18,962 bases of DNA, taken from the NCBI GenBank assembly GCA_038209775.1, contig JBBQXK010000062.1, positions 1 through 18,962 of the forward strand. The letters run 5' to 3'. Below are positions 1 to 7,038 of this stretch, in pieces. A program made the translations under genes and the position numbers. Position 1 is the stretch's first letter. Each line of letters starts with the position of its first letter. Below the pieces are notes generated by a model. That model saw only the letters and a list, made by a program, of their open reading frames with translations, did not search any database and had not been told where the DNA came from. The stretch comes from JBBQXK01 sp038209775. GTDB lineage: Bacteria > Pseudomonadota > Alphaproteobacteria > Rhodobacterales > Rhodobacteraceae.

Positions 1-123
1 GGGGTCGAAGTGGCCGGGGCCGCGCTGGAGCACGGGTTGCTGCACATCGACCTGCGCCGGGCTGTGCCGGATCAGGTCGTGCAGACCATCGTCATCGCCA
101 CAACCATCAGACGCAACCGTTGA
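1..123 (+). CDS. Hsp20/alpha-crystallin family small heat-shock protein, C-terminal fragment
   Basis: Only the last 40 codons are in the window, open from the left edge to TGA at 121-123. The visible end, with ALEHGLLHIDLRRAVPDQV followed by a basic tail, fits the last strands of the alpha-crystallin domain, where the family has a pattern like A.L.NGLL.I.L.R..PE. Small heat-shock proteins hold unfolding proteins in the cytoplasm without ATP. The following DUF1150 gene starts 10 bases after this stop, an order common in Rhodobacterales, and this supports the call. The start, the full length and the promoter lie outside the window. Confidence 0.75.
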   Translation, partial: GVEVAGAALEHGLLHIDLRRAVPDQVVQTIVIATTIRRNR

Positions 124-133
124 GGAGACAGTC

Positions 134-361
134 ATGAACACCCGCTATACCGCCTTCCCCGACACGGGGCTGCAGATCGTCTATGTCCTGCCTGTCGCGG
201 TGGCCGATCTTCCCGACGAGATCCGCAATCAGGCCGAGGGGGTCGAGACGCTGTATGCCGTGCACCGGCCCGACGGGGCGCGACTGGCGCTGGTGGCCAA
301 CCGGAACCTCGCATTTGCCCTGGCGCGCGAGAATGACATGGTGCCGGTGAATGCCCATTGA
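134..361 (+). CDS. DUF1150 family protein
   Basis: A 75-residue protein that I recognise as DUF1150, a small alphaproteobacterial family of unknown function. It typically sits directly behind an hsp20 gene, as here. The core alternates hydrophobic strands (LQIVYVLPV, TLYAVHRPDG, RLALVANR) and ends in LAFALARENDMVPVNAH. No signal peptide or membrane segment is visible. The ATG has a good ribosome binding site, GAGGAG at 122-127, overlapping the stop of the preceding gene. The two genes are therefore very probably one transcript, and translation may be coupled. A stress-related or chaperone-related role is inferred only from the neighbour. Confidence 0.85.
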   Translation: MNTRYTAFPDTGLQIVYVLPVAVADLPDEIRNQAEGVETLYAVHRPDGARLALVANRNLAFALARENDMVPVNAH

Positions 362-380
362 GCAATCTCTGGCCCTGAGG

Positions 381-434
381 CCGGGGGGGTTCACACCCCC
401 CGGACCCCCCGTGGGATATTTGTGCAAGGTGAAG
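381..434 (+). repeat. GC-rich hairpin repeat, copy A
   Basis: An 8-bp perfect stem (CCGGGGGG at 381-388, CCCCCCGG at 396-403, 7-base loop) is followed by GGACCCCCC, GGGATATTTG and GCAA-GTGAAG. A second copy of the same layout lies at 1843-1886 on the other strand, so this is a dispersed intergenic element and not a chance hairpin. It sits between the DUF1150 stop and serS. No clear U tract follows the stem, so a simple intrinsic terminator is not shown, although a role at the transcript end is plausible. REP-like elements of this type are common between Rhodobacterales genes, as I remember them. Confidence 0.7.
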
Positions 435-531
435 CTGGAAGAAAAGTGCCTTGTCGGTGGCGCGTTTTCCCGGTTCACCTGCGCGCGGCGATGTTGCATA
501 TGACGCGTGAGCCCTGAACCCCGGTGATCCC

Positions 532-1824
532 ATGCACGACATCCGCGCGATCCGCGATAACCCCGCCGCATTTGATGCAAGCCTTGCCCGGCGGGGGCTG
601 CCTGCGATGTCGGGCGAGGTGCTGGCGATTGATGAGGCGCGGCGCGTTCACATCCAACTGGCGGAAGAAGGTAAGGCCAACGTTAACAAGCGATCAAAAG
701 AAGCAGGCGCAGCGAAAACCCTTGGTCAACTCGATGTTTTTAAACAGTTGAGCGAGTCTGTTCTGCGCGTCAAAGCGATCCTCAATGCTAGCGCACAGTT
801 AGCCGAGACAAGAGACGGAGAACTGCGCGACTTGCTGATGACCCTGCCGAACACCCCGCTTGATGACGTGCCGGACGGCGCTGACGAGACAGGTAATGTC
901 GAAGTCCGCCGTTGGGGCACACCGCGCGTGTTTGACTTTGCGCCGGTGGAACACTTTCAGATCAAGGGCGTCGCACCCGGCCTTGATTTCGCTACCGCAG
1001 GCAAATTGTCAGGTTCGCGCTTTGTCGTCCTGCGGGGCGCGGCGGCGCGGTTGCAGCGGGCGCTGGCGCAGTTCATGCTGGACACGCATGTGGCCGAGCA
1101 TGGGTTGGCCGAGACCTGGACGCCGGTACTGGTCAAGCCCGAGGCGATGTACGGCACCAACCAGTTGCCGAAGTTCGCCGAGGACAGCTATGCCACTACC
1201 AACGGCTGGTGGCTGATCCCAACCTCCGAGGTGACGCTGACCAACACCGTTGCGGGCGATATCCTTGAGGAAACTGCCCTGCCGATCCGCCTGACCGCGC
1301 ACACCCAATGCTTCCGTTCCGAAGCAGGGTCTGCGGGCCGCGATACCGCAGGGATGCTGCGCCAGCACCAGTTCGAGAAGGTCGAGATGGTGACGATCTG
1401 CACCCCCGATCAGGGCCGTGCCGAGCATGACCGGATGACGGCCTGCGCCGAGGCGATCCTGCAGAAGCTGGGCCTGCCCTACCGGGTCATGGTGCTGTGT
1501 ACCGGCGACATGGGTTTTGGCGCGCAGCGCACGCATGACCTTGAGGTGTGGCTGCCGGGGCAGGACACCTTCCGCGAAATCTCATCCGTATCGGTCTGCG
1601 GTCCGTTCCAGGCCCGGCGGATGAATGCCCGTTACCGCCCCGCAGGCGGCGGCAAGCCCGAGTTCGTCTGCACGCTCAACGGCTCGGGTCTGGCCGTGGG
1701 GCGCGCGTTGATCGCGGTGGTCGAGAACGGGCAACAGGCGGATGGGTCGGTCGAGTTGCCGGTGGTGCTGTACCCGTATCTGGGGGGTGCCACGCGGATT
1801 TCGGCAGAGGGTGCGCTGGTCTGA
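532..1824 (+). CDS. serS: Serine--tRNA ligase (seryl-tRNA synthetase)
   Basis: Charges tRNA-Ser (and tRNA-Sec where present) with serine in the cytoplasm. The 430 residues match the usual class II SerRS length. Residues 1-110 form the N-terminal helical hairpin that reads the long variable arm of tRNA-Ser. The catalytic core carries the motif 2 region (HTQCFRSEAGSAGRDTAGM and RQHQFEKVEM) and motif 3 (LNGSGLAVGRALIAVVENGQ). The start MHDIRAIRDNP is the standard SerRS N-terminus and decides the ATG at 532, although no strong ribosome binding site precedes it. It appears monocistronic, bracketed by the two hairpin repeats. Codon use is odd inside the arm: 661-840 is about 51% GC, while 1021-1200 is about 67% (hand counts). 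Confidence 0.97.
   Translation: MHDIRAIRDNPAAFDASLARRGLPAMSGEVLAIDEARRVHIQLAEEGKANVNKRSKEAGAAKTLGQLDVFKQLSESVLRVKAILNASAQLAETRDGELRDLLMTLPNTPLDDVPDGADETGNVEVRRWGTPRVFDFAPVEHFQIKGVAPGLDFATAGKLSGSRFVVLRGAAARLQRALAQFMLDTHVAEHGLAETWTPVLVKPEAMYGTNQLPKFAEDSYATTNGWWLIPTSEVTLTNTVAGDILEETALPIRLTAHTQCFRSEAGSAGRDTAGMLRQHQFEKVEMVTICTPDQGRAEHDRMTACAEAILQKLGLPYRVMVLCTGDMGFGAQRTHDLEVWLPGQDTFREISSVSVCGPFQARRMNARYRPAGGGKPEFVCTLNGSGLAVGRALIAVVENGQQADGSVELPVVLYPYLGGATRISAEGALV
661..840. other. Low-GC patch inside serS (tRNA-binding arm)
   Basis: Hand count gives 92 of 180 G+C (51%), against 120 of 180 (67%) at 1021-1200. The patch uses codons that are scarce nearby, such as AAA, TTT, TTA, AGA and TCA. It corresponds to roughly residues 44-103, the coiled-coil arm. 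The reading frame is intact and the framework positions of the arm (NKRSKEAG, LPNTPLDDVPDG) are kept, so the gene is not broken. A recombined segment from another lineage is the simplest explanation, but relaxed constraint on the arm is an alternative. Confidence 0.6.
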
Positions 1825-1842
1825 ACCGACCCCTGCCCATTT

Positions 1843-1886
1843 CATCTTTGCCCAAGTATCCCGGGGGTCCGGGGGCTGGCCCCCGG
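1843..1886 (-). repeat. GC-rich hairpin repeat, copy B (inverted)
   Basis: Read on the minus strand, this repeats the layout of the copy at 381-434: hairpin CCGGGGG-CCAG-CCCCCGG, then GGACCCCC, GGGATACTTG, GGCAAAGATGAA. It lies between the convergent 3' ends of serS and the lytic transglycosylase, where a bidirectional transcript end is expected. Together the two copies flank serS as a 1.5-kb inverted pair. Confidence 0.7.
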
Positions 1887-1908
1887 TTCGTGGCCACCCG
1901 CCCTGCGG

Positions 1909-2511
1909 TCAGCCGCCCAGAATGACCGCGACGTAGTTCTTCGTCTCGGCATAGGGCGGGATACCATCATGCTTTTCCACCGCCCCCGGCCCCGCGTTAT
2001 AGGCGGCAAGCGCCAGCCGCCAGGTGCCGAACTTGTCGTGCATCTGGCGCAGATAGCGCGCCCCGCCTTCAAGGTTCTGTTGCGGATCGTCGATGTCCAC
2101 GCCCAGTTTGCGCGCCGTGCCCGGCATCAGTTGCGCCAGCCCCGTCGCCCCCTTGTGCGACTTGGCCCCGGGGTTCCAGCCGGATTCCTGCTGTACCAGG
2201 CGCAGGAAAAGATCCTCGGGCACCCCATGCCTGCGCGCGGCGGCCTTGGCCACCTCAAGGTACTGGCCCTTGTAACTGCCCCGGTAGCGCGGCAGTGACG
2301 CCTCGACCACCGGCTTGTCGGCATCGGGGCGCAGGCGCTTTGAGCCCGCGTATTGCTTGGCCAGCCGCGTATCCAGAAGTCTGGTCTGCGCCTTGAAACC
2401 CGCACTGCGCGACTTGTTCGATCCCGACAGGATCAGCCCCTCAGCCAAAGCGTCACCGGCAGGCGCGATTGCCACACCCATTGCCAACGCCGCCGCCATC
2501 ATCAGCCGCAT
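1909..2511 (-). CDS. Secreted lytic transglycosylase, SLT domain
   Basis: Cleaves the glycan strands of peptidoglycan in the periplasm, forming 1,6-anhydromuramyl ends. The 200-residue protein starts with a signal peptide (about residues 1-23, cut after ALA). The SLT fold occupies about residues 80-200 and shows the family motifs in order: QQESGWNP with the likely catalytic Glu109, GATGLAQLMPGTA, NLEGGARYL, AYNAGPGAV and IPPYAETKNYV. It is a short single-domain member and may act in local wall remodelling. It is divergent from ssb, with 238 bases between the starts, and convergent with serS. The start is chosen because the signal peptide begins there; no strong ribosome binding site is visible. 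Confidence 0.93.
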   Translation of the reverse strand: MRLMMAAALAMGVAIAPAGDALAEGLILSGSNKSRSAGFKAQTRLLDTRLAKQYAGSKRLRPDADKPVVEASLPRYRGSYKGQYLEVAKAAARRHGVPEDLFLRLVQQESGWNPGAKSHKGATGLAQLMPGTARKLGVDIDDPQQNLEGGARYLRQMHDKFGTWRLALAAYNAGPGAVEKHDGIPPYAETKNYVAVILGG

Positions 2512-2658
2512 CGCGATGCCCCATTCCCCATGATCCCGCCTACAGTATAAGGGTTTCCGGGCCGGGTTCCAGATGTCCGATCATGGTCGCACCATGGTCA
2601 CTGCCACAGGCGGGGTTCTGCCGATGCAAGTCACCCCCTTTGTTGCCCATTGCCCGAG

Positions 2659-2688
2659 TTGCAGACCGCCCCCGGGGCGGTCTATAGC
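2659..2688 (+). promoter_or_regulatory. Predicted ssb promoter containing a perfect palindrome
   Basis: TTGCAG at 2659-2664 and TATAGC at 2683-2688 are separated by 18 bases and resemble -35 and -10 boxes. The spacer is almost exactly filled by a perfect 19-base palindrome (9 bp, one central base), GACCGCCCCCGGGGCGGTC at 2664-2682. That placement suggests a repressor operator. It does not match the alphaproteobacterial LexA box GTTC-N7-GTTC. A structural hairpin is the alternative. Confidence 0.4.
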
Positions 2689-2749
2689 TTTTGTTAACCA
2701 CATCCGGGCAAGCCTGCCGGGATCGTCATGGGAATCAGGGGGTGCGCAG

Positions 2750-3259
2750 ATGGCCGGATCGGTGAACAAGGTGATCCTTGTGGGCAATCTTGGGGCCGAC
2801 CCCGAGGTTCGAAGTTTCCAGAACGGCGGCAAGGTGGTGAACCTGCGCATCGCCACCTCCGAATCATGGCGAGACAAGGCCTCGGGGGAGCGGAAGGAGC
2901 GGACCGAATGGCATTCGGTCGCGATCTTCAACGAGAACCTCGCCAAGGTGGCCGAGCAATATCTCAAGAAAGGTTCCAAGGTCTATATCGAGGGCAAGCT
3001 GGAAACCCGGAAATGGCAGGACCAGTCCGGTCAGGACCGCTATTCGACCGAAGTCGTGCTGCGTGCCTTTGGGGGCGAGTTGACGCTGCTCGATGGCCGC
3101 AACGAACGTGGTGGCGGCGATGAGCGCAGCTATGACGAGGCCCCTGCCCCATCGGGTGGCGGGCGTGCGATGTCGGGCGGCGGGGCGCGAAGCGGTGGCT
3201 ATGGCAATGCCCCCGCTTCGGGCGGGCGCAGCGACATGGACGACGAAATTCCGTTCTGA
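2750..3259 (+). CDS. ssb: Single-stranded DNA-binding protein
   Basis: Coats single-stranded DNA in replication, recombination and repair, acting as a tetramer. The 169 residues show the OB fold (about 1-110: MAGSVNKVILVGNLGADPE, then NLRIATSESW, TEWHSVAIFNENLAKVAEQY, GSKVYIEGKLETRKWQD), a glycine-rich flexible linker (about 115-160) and the acidic tip MDDEIPF that binds partner proteins. The ATG at 2750 is chosen because homologues begin MAGSVNKVILVGNLG and because a GGGGG-type ribosome binding site precedes it. The frame stays open for 59 more codons upstream, but that part is not SSB-like and spans the predicted promoter. The gene appears to stand alone. Confidence 0.97.
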   Translation: MAGSVNKVILVGNLGADPEVRSFQNGGKVVNLRIATSESWRDKASGERKERTEWHSVAIFNENLAKVAEQYLKKGSKVYIEGKLETRKWQDQSGQDRYSTEVVLRAFGGELTLLDGRNERGGGDERSYDEAPAPSGGGRAMSGGGARSGGYGNAPASGGRSDMDDEIPF

Positions 3260-3280
3260 CGCAGACCTTGGCGGCAGCCC

Positions 3281-3310
3281 TTTACGTCGCACCCGAATTC
3301 CCTATATAAA
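3281..3310 (+). promoter_or_regulatory. Predicted promoter of the DUF59/SufT gene
   Basis: TTTACG at 3281-3286 and the AT-rich TATATAAA at 3303-3310 are spaced 16-18 bases apart. This is the most AT-rich spot between ssb and the next gene, whose ATG follows 30 bases later. The match is moderate. Read-through from ssb is also possible. Confidence 0.4.
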
Positions 3311-3340
3311 CGCTAGGGAAACCCGGAAGCGAGACGGCCG

Positions 3341-3703
3341 ATGAACCAGCCCCAGGACATCCTAGAAGGCAAGCCGCTGATCCGGCCGTCAAGCGTGACG
3401 CATCCGCTGTACGACGATGTCGTAGGTGCCTGCCGCACGGTGTTCGACCCGGAAATCCCGGTCAATATCTATGACCTTGGCCTTGTCTATACCATCGAGA
3501 TCAGCCCCGAGAACGAGGTCGAGATCATGATGACCCTGACTGCCCCCGGCTGTCCCGTCGCGGGCGAGATGCCGGGATGGGTGGCGGATGCCATCGAACC
3601 ATTGGCTGGGGTCAAGCAGGTGAACGTCGCGATGACCTTCGATCCGCCCTGGGGGATGGACATGATGTCGGACGAGGCGCGGCTGGAACTGGGCTTCATG
3701 TAA
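3341..3703 (+). CDS. sufT: SufT-like Fe-S cluster assembly protein (DUF59/MIP18 family)
   Basis: The 120 residues form one DUF59 domain (about 20-115), recognised from VFDPEIPVNIYDLGLVY, MTLTAPGCPVAGEMP and FDPPWGMDMMSDEARLELGF. The conserved Cys in APGCP is present. Members of this family help mature Fe-S proteins. In Rhodobacterales this gene usually belongs to, or lies near, the SUF set. Here the rest of SUF is absent and the gene stands between ssb and a phosphodiesterase gene, with an A-type carrier 1.4 kb downstream. No ribosome binding site of unusual strength is seen; the start is set by the usual protein length. PaaD-like DUF59 proteins are an alternative, but no phenylacetate genes are nearby. 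Confidence 0.88.
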   Translation: MNQPQDILEGKPLIRPSSVTHPLYDDVVGACRTVFDPEIPVNIYDLGLVYTIEISPENEVEIMMTLTAPGCPVAGEMPGWVADAIEPLAGVKQVNVAMTFDPPWGMDMMSDEARLELGFM

Positions 3704-3778
3704 GCGTCACCGGGGCGGCATCGCCCTGTTGCACAGGTCTGCAACGATTCGGGTTCACCCTTTGAACCGGAGCAACCG

Positions 3779-4993
3779 ATGCGCACCGTACACGCCCTTG
3801 CAGCCCTTGCCCTGACCGCTGCCCCCGTCTTTGCCGAAGGCATAAGCCTTGGGCCACGCCCGATGTTCCTGGTCGAGGCGATGACGCCGTCGCCCCTCAA
3901 GGACCGGCTGATGGCCTGTGCAGCCACCCCCGCCGCGCGCAGTACCTTCTCTATCGGCCACCGCGGGGCGCCGTTGATGTTCCCCGAACACACCGTCGAA
4001 TCGAACAAGGCCGCTGCGCGGATGGGGGCGGGTGTGCTTGAGTGCGACGTGACCTTTACCAAGGACCGCGAACTGGTCTGCCGCCACGCGCAGAACGATC
4101 TGCACACCTCGACCAACATCCTTGCCACGCCGCTTGCCGCCACCTGCATGACCCCCTTCACCCCGGCGGCGGGCGAGGCGAAGGCCACCGCCGAATGCCG
4201 CACCTCTGACCTGACGCTGGCCGAATTCCGCACCCTGAATGGCAAGATGGACGCCGCCGACACCGCCGCGACCACGGTTGAAGGCTACATGAACGGCACC
4301 GCCCCCTTCCGCACCGACCTTTACGCGGGCAAGGGCACCTTGATGACCCACGCGGAATCGATCGCGCTTTTCCGCGATCTTGGCACGAAGTTCACCCCCG
4401 AGCTCAAGTCCGCCTCGGTCGAGATGCCGTTCGAGGGCTTCACCCAAGAGATGTACGCGCAGAAGTTGATCGACGACTACAAGGCGGCGGGCATCCCGGC
4501 ATCGGACGTGTTTGCGCAGTCGTTCAACCTGTCGGACATCCTCTATTGGATAAAGGCCGAACCCGCGTTCGGCGCGCAGGCGGTGTATCTGGATGACCGG
4601 TACGAGGCGTTTGACGATGACGAAGGCCAGATCGACCCACTGAACCCCGCAACCTTCAAACCCACCATGGCCGAGTTGCACGCGATGGGTGTCCGCTATA
4701 TCGCGCCGCCGACGTGGATGCTGGTGACGCTAAAGGACGGCCAGATCGTGCCCTCGCCCTATGCGACCGAGGCCAAGGCTGCCGGGCTGAACATCATCAC
4801 CTGGACGCTGGAACGCTCGGGGTTGCTGACGGCGGGGGGTGGGTTTTACTATCAGTCGGTCGTGGATGTGACCACGAACGAGGGGGCGGCTTATGACCTT
4901 CTGGACGTGCTGGCACAGGATGTGGGCGTCAAGGGCGTGTTCTCGGACTGGCCCGCGACCGTCACCTTTTACGCCAACTGCATGGGCCTTTAG
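3779..4993 (+). CDS. Secreted glycerophosphodiester phosphodiesterase
   Basis: Hydrolyses glycerophosphodiesters to glycerol-3-phosphate and an alcohol, probably in the periplasm to scavenge phosphate and glycerol phosphate. The 404-residue protein has a signal peptide (about 1-19, ending PVFA). The GDPD barrel starts at IGHRGAPLMFPEHT (His61, Arg62, Glu70), continues with LECDVTFTKD (Glu88, Asp90) and VCRHAQNDL (His103), and ends with VKGVFSDWPATVTFY. These are the expected catalytic and metal-binding positions. Length fits the longer secreted members. GGAG at 3768-3772 precedes the ATG. A 5-6-5 inverted repeat, TTGCA-N6-TGCAA (3729-3744), lies upstream and might be regulatory. No transporter for the product is adjacent. 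Confidence 0.92.
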   Translation: MRTVHALAALALTAAPVFAEGISLGPRPMFLVEAMTPSPLKDRLMACAATPAARSTFSIGHRGAPLMFPEHTVESNKAAARMGAGVLECDVTFTKDRELVCRHAQNDLHTSTNILATPLAATCMTPFTPAAGEAKATAECRTSDLTLAEFRTLNGKMDAADTAATTVEGYMNGTAPFRTDLYAGKGTLMTHAESIALFRDLGTKFTPELKSASVEMPFEGFTQEMYAQKLIDDYKAAGIPASDVFAQSFNLSDILYWIKAEPAFGAQAVYLDDRYEAFDDDEGQIDPLNPATFKPTMAELHAMGVRYIAPPTWMLVTLKDGQIVPSPYATEAKAAGLNIITWTLERSGLLTAGGGFYYQSVVDVTTNEGAAYDLLDVLAQDVGVKGVFSDWPATVTFYANCMGL

Positions 4994-5023
4994 CGGCGGA
5001 TCAACCCTTTGCGCGCGGGGTGC

Positions 5024-5052
5024 TTGGCATTCCGCGCGCTAGTCCCTACATT
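5024..5052 (+). promoter_or_regulatory. Predicted promoter of the A-type Fe-S carrier gene
   Basis: TTGGCA (5024-5029) and TACATT (5047-5052) are separated by exactly 17 bases and resemble a housekeeping sigma promoter. The start codon follows at 5074 after AAGGAG at 5061-5066, leaving a very short leader. No convincing IscR or Irr site was recognised by eye. Confidence 0.5.
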
Positions 5053-5073
5053 GGTCGTACAAGGAGAACCCCA

Positions 5074-5433
5074 ATGTTCGGCATTCCCGGCAAGGCCGCT
5101 GTCACACTGACCCCCGCCGCCACCCGCCAGATCGCGCGTCTGATGGTGCGTGACGGATCACAGGGTCTGCGCATCGGCGTCAAGAAGGGCGGCTGCGCGG
5201 GCATGGAATACACCATGGACTATGTGCGCGATGTGAATCCGCTTGATGAGATCGTCGAACAGGACGGTGCCCGCGTGCTGATTGCCCCCTTGGCGCAGAT
5301 GTTCCTGATCGGCACCGAGATCGACTACGAATCCGATTTGCTCGCGGCCGGCTTCAAGTTCCGCAATCCGAACGTGGCCGAGGCCTGCGGCTGTGGCACG
5401 TCGATCAAATTCCACGACTCGCCCGCCGCCTGA
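5074..5433 (+). CDS. HesB/IscA family A-type Fe-S cluster carrier
   Basis: Accepts and delivers Fe-S clusters to target proteins in the cytoplasm. The 119 residues show the HesB domain with the three cluster-binding cysteines: one in KKGGCAGMEY and two in EACGCGTSI near the C-terminus, followed by a short tail. Its length matches SufA/IscA/ErpA proteins. The start at 5074 is chosen over an upstream in-frame start (18 codons earlier) because AAGGAG lies 7 bases before it and family members begin near here. The gene is separate from any suf operon. It ends 37 bases from the convergent kinase gene. Whether it is the SufA, IscA or ErpA type cannot be settled from sequence inspection. Confidence 0.92.
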   Translation: MFGIPGKAAVTLTPAATRQIARLMVRDGSQGLRIGVKKGGCAGMEYTMDYVRDVNPLDEIVEQDGARVLIAPLAQMFLIGTEIDYESDLLAAGFKFRNPNVAEACGCGTSIKFHDSPAA

Positions 5434-5470
5434 CCATCTGCGCCAGCAGCCCTTGTACCTGCCCGGGTGG

Positions 5471-6511
5471 TCAGGCCGAGGGCAAGAGGATGGTGAACCG
5501 GCTTCCCTGCCCCTTTTCGCTGTCGATGCGGAACCGGCCACGGTGGCGGTTGACGATGTGCTTGACGATGGCAAGGCCAAGGCCAGTGCCGCCCTTTTCG
5601 CGGCTGCGGTGGCTGTCGATCCTGTAGAACCGTTCGGTCAGCCGCGGCAGGTGGATGGCATCGATCCCCTCGCCCCGGTCGGCCACCTCGATTGACAGGG
5701 CGGGGCCGCGCAGCGCAGGCTCATCGGGCAGGTGGCGCAGGGTGACCGTCACCAGCTTGCCCGCACCACCGTATTTCACCGCATTCTCGATCAGGTTGTG
5801 CAGGACCTGCGTCATCTGGTCGGCGTCGGCGGTCACCATGGCGGGCGCGTCAAGGCCCGCCAGTTGCAGCGCCACGCCCGCCTGATCGGCAAGCGGGCGC
5901 AAGGTGGTGGCCACGCTCATCGCCAGGGCCGCGATGTCGACGCGTTCGGTCGGGCGCACGCGTTCCTCGGCCTCGACCCGGCTGAGCGACAGAAGATCGC
6001 GCACAAGGCGGTTCATCCGCATCGCCTCACGCGCCATGATCCCCAGAAACCGGGCGCGGGCGGGGGCATCGTCGCGGGCCGAACCCTGCAGCGTTTCGAT
6101 AAAGCCCAGAAGGGCCGTCAAGGGCGTGCGCAGCTCGTGGCTGACGTTGGCCACGAAATCGCGGCGCATCTGGCCGATCTTTTCGGCCTCGGTGATATCC
6201 TCGAACGCGCACAGCACGCCCGACTGCGCATCGCCCCGCACCGGGCTGACGGTGACGCGGTAGGTCGCCTCGGAACTGGGGCCGGTGACCACATGGCGCG
6301 CCTGCCCGGCCTGCCCGTGGCGCAAGGTGCCCTCGACCGCGTCCAGAAGGGCCGGCTGGCGCATCGCCATCAGGTAGTGCCGCCCGACGATGCCTGTCCC
6401 GAACAGATCGCGCGCGGGCAGGTTCGCAGCCATGATGCGCTCATCCCGGCCGATCAGCACGATGGGCAGCGGCACGCCGTCAAGCATCGTGGCCACCAGT
6501 ACCGAATCCAT
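5471..6511 (-). CDS. Soluble PAS-domain sensor histidine kinase, PhoR-like
   Basis: A 346-residue kinase with a PAS domain (about 10-105), the HisKA dimer helix with phospho-acceptor His125 in NVSHELRTP, and an ATP-binding domain with the N box (HNLIENAVKYG), the G1 box (VADRGEGI), the F region (ERFYRID) and the G2 box (GGTGLGLAIVKHI). No transmembrane segment is visible, so it should sense a cytoplasmic signal or work with a membrane partner. The layout resembles alphaproteobacterial PhoR, but no pst, phoU or phoB gene is adjacent, so the target is unknown. The start at 6511 is chosen because the PAS domain begins right after it; the frame extends 46 codons upstream with non-conserved sequence. 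No response regulator gene is nearby. Confidence 0.88.
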   Translation of the reverse strand: MDSVLVATMLDGVPLPIVLIGRDERIMAANLPARDLFGTGIVGRHYLMAMRQPALLDAVEGTLRHGQAGQARHVVTGPSSEATYRVTVSPVRGDAQSGVLCAFEDITEAEKIGQMRRDFVANVSHELRTPLTALLGFIETLQGSARDDAPARARFLGIMAREAMRMNRLVRDLLSLSRVEAEERVRPTERVDIAALAMSVATTLRPLADQAGVALQLAGLDAPAMVTADADQMTQVLHNLIENAVKYGGAGKLVTVTLRHLPDEPALRGPALSIEVADRGEGIDAIHLPRLTERFYRIDSHRSREKGGTGLGLAIVKHIVNRHRGRFRIDSEKGQGSRFTILLPSA

Positions 6512-6547
6512 GCAGCTTGCCCCCGTGTTCCGGCATCCTGTGCCCCC

Positions 6548-6565
6548 CGGTACATAACCGTACCG
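6548..6565. promoter_or_regulatory. Inverted repeat between divergent genes, possible operator
   Basis: CGGTAC-N6-GTACCG is a perfect 6-6-6 inverted repeat 37 bases upstream of the histidine kinase start and on the upstream side of the divergent gene at 6728. Its position in a shared regulatory region fits a transcription factor site. It does not resemble a PhoB box. No factor can be named. Confidence 0.35.
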
Positions 6566-6727
6566 TCTGGCCCTTGCCAGCCGCATGCGCCAATGTAACT
6601 TGTGCGTGTGGGCGGGTTTCTTGCTCGCGCTCTGATTGGGAAAAAGCACCGATTGATGCAGGGGCCATCCGCCAATTCTGATCCTGACAATGGCGGCCGA
6701 AAAAGCGGCAAGGGTGCCCGCCTGATC

Positions 6728-7036
6728 ATGATCGAGACGCCAGAGCTTGCCGGACTGCCCGCCGCCTGCCGTCAGCGTCTGATCCCCGCGCCCCCGCGTC
6801 TGAGCCGCCTCAGCGCAGAATGGATCGCCAACGAGGGGGCGCAGGGCATTGTCTTTGCGCTGTTTTCAGAACAGCCCGACGCCTGGCAGGTCTGCGGCCA
6901 CCTTGCGCGGATCGGATATGGCGGCCACCTGTTCGCCCTGTCGCCCGCCCTTCCCAACCGCCGTATGGTCGAGCGCGAGTTGCGCAGCGATTATCCGGCG
7001 CTGCGCCTGTCGGTTCGGCCCGTGCTGCGGTTCTGA
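6728..7036 (+). CDS. Small protein of unknown function
   Basis: Not recognised. The likely protein is 102 residues from ATG at 6728; the frame is open to 6602 with an earlier ATG at 6656, and no strong ribosome binding site decides between them. Composition and codon pattern agree with the surrounding genes. The middle shows alternating hydrophobic strands and amphipathic helices: GIVFALF, then WQVCGHLARIGYGG, HLFALSP, RRMVERELRSDYP and LRLSVRPVL. This looks like a small alpha/beta fold, possibly a receiver-like domain without a phospho-acceptor Asp. No signal peptide or membrane segment is seen. It is divergent from the histidine kinase and ends 2 bases from the convergent bolA stop. Confidence 0.55.
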   Translation: MIETPELAGLPAACRQRLIPAPPRLSRLSAEWIANEGAQGIVFALFSEQPDAWQVCGHLARIGYGGHLFALSPALPNRRMVERELRSDYPALRLSVRPVLRF

Positions 7037-7038
7037 AA

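Noticed and set aside
381..403. Intrinsic terminator after DUF1150
   Set aside because: The stem is strong but no U tract follows, and its second copy at 1869-1886 shows it belongs to a repeat element; kept as a repeat.
2573..2749. N-terminal extension of SSB by 59 codons
   Set aside because: Not SSB-like, spans the predicted promoter and palindrome, and the standard SSB N-terminus begins at 2750.
3755..4681. Minus-strand frame of 308 codons
   Set aside because: Shadow of the phosphodiesterase gene, with repetitive Arg/Gly/Val composition typical of antisense frames.
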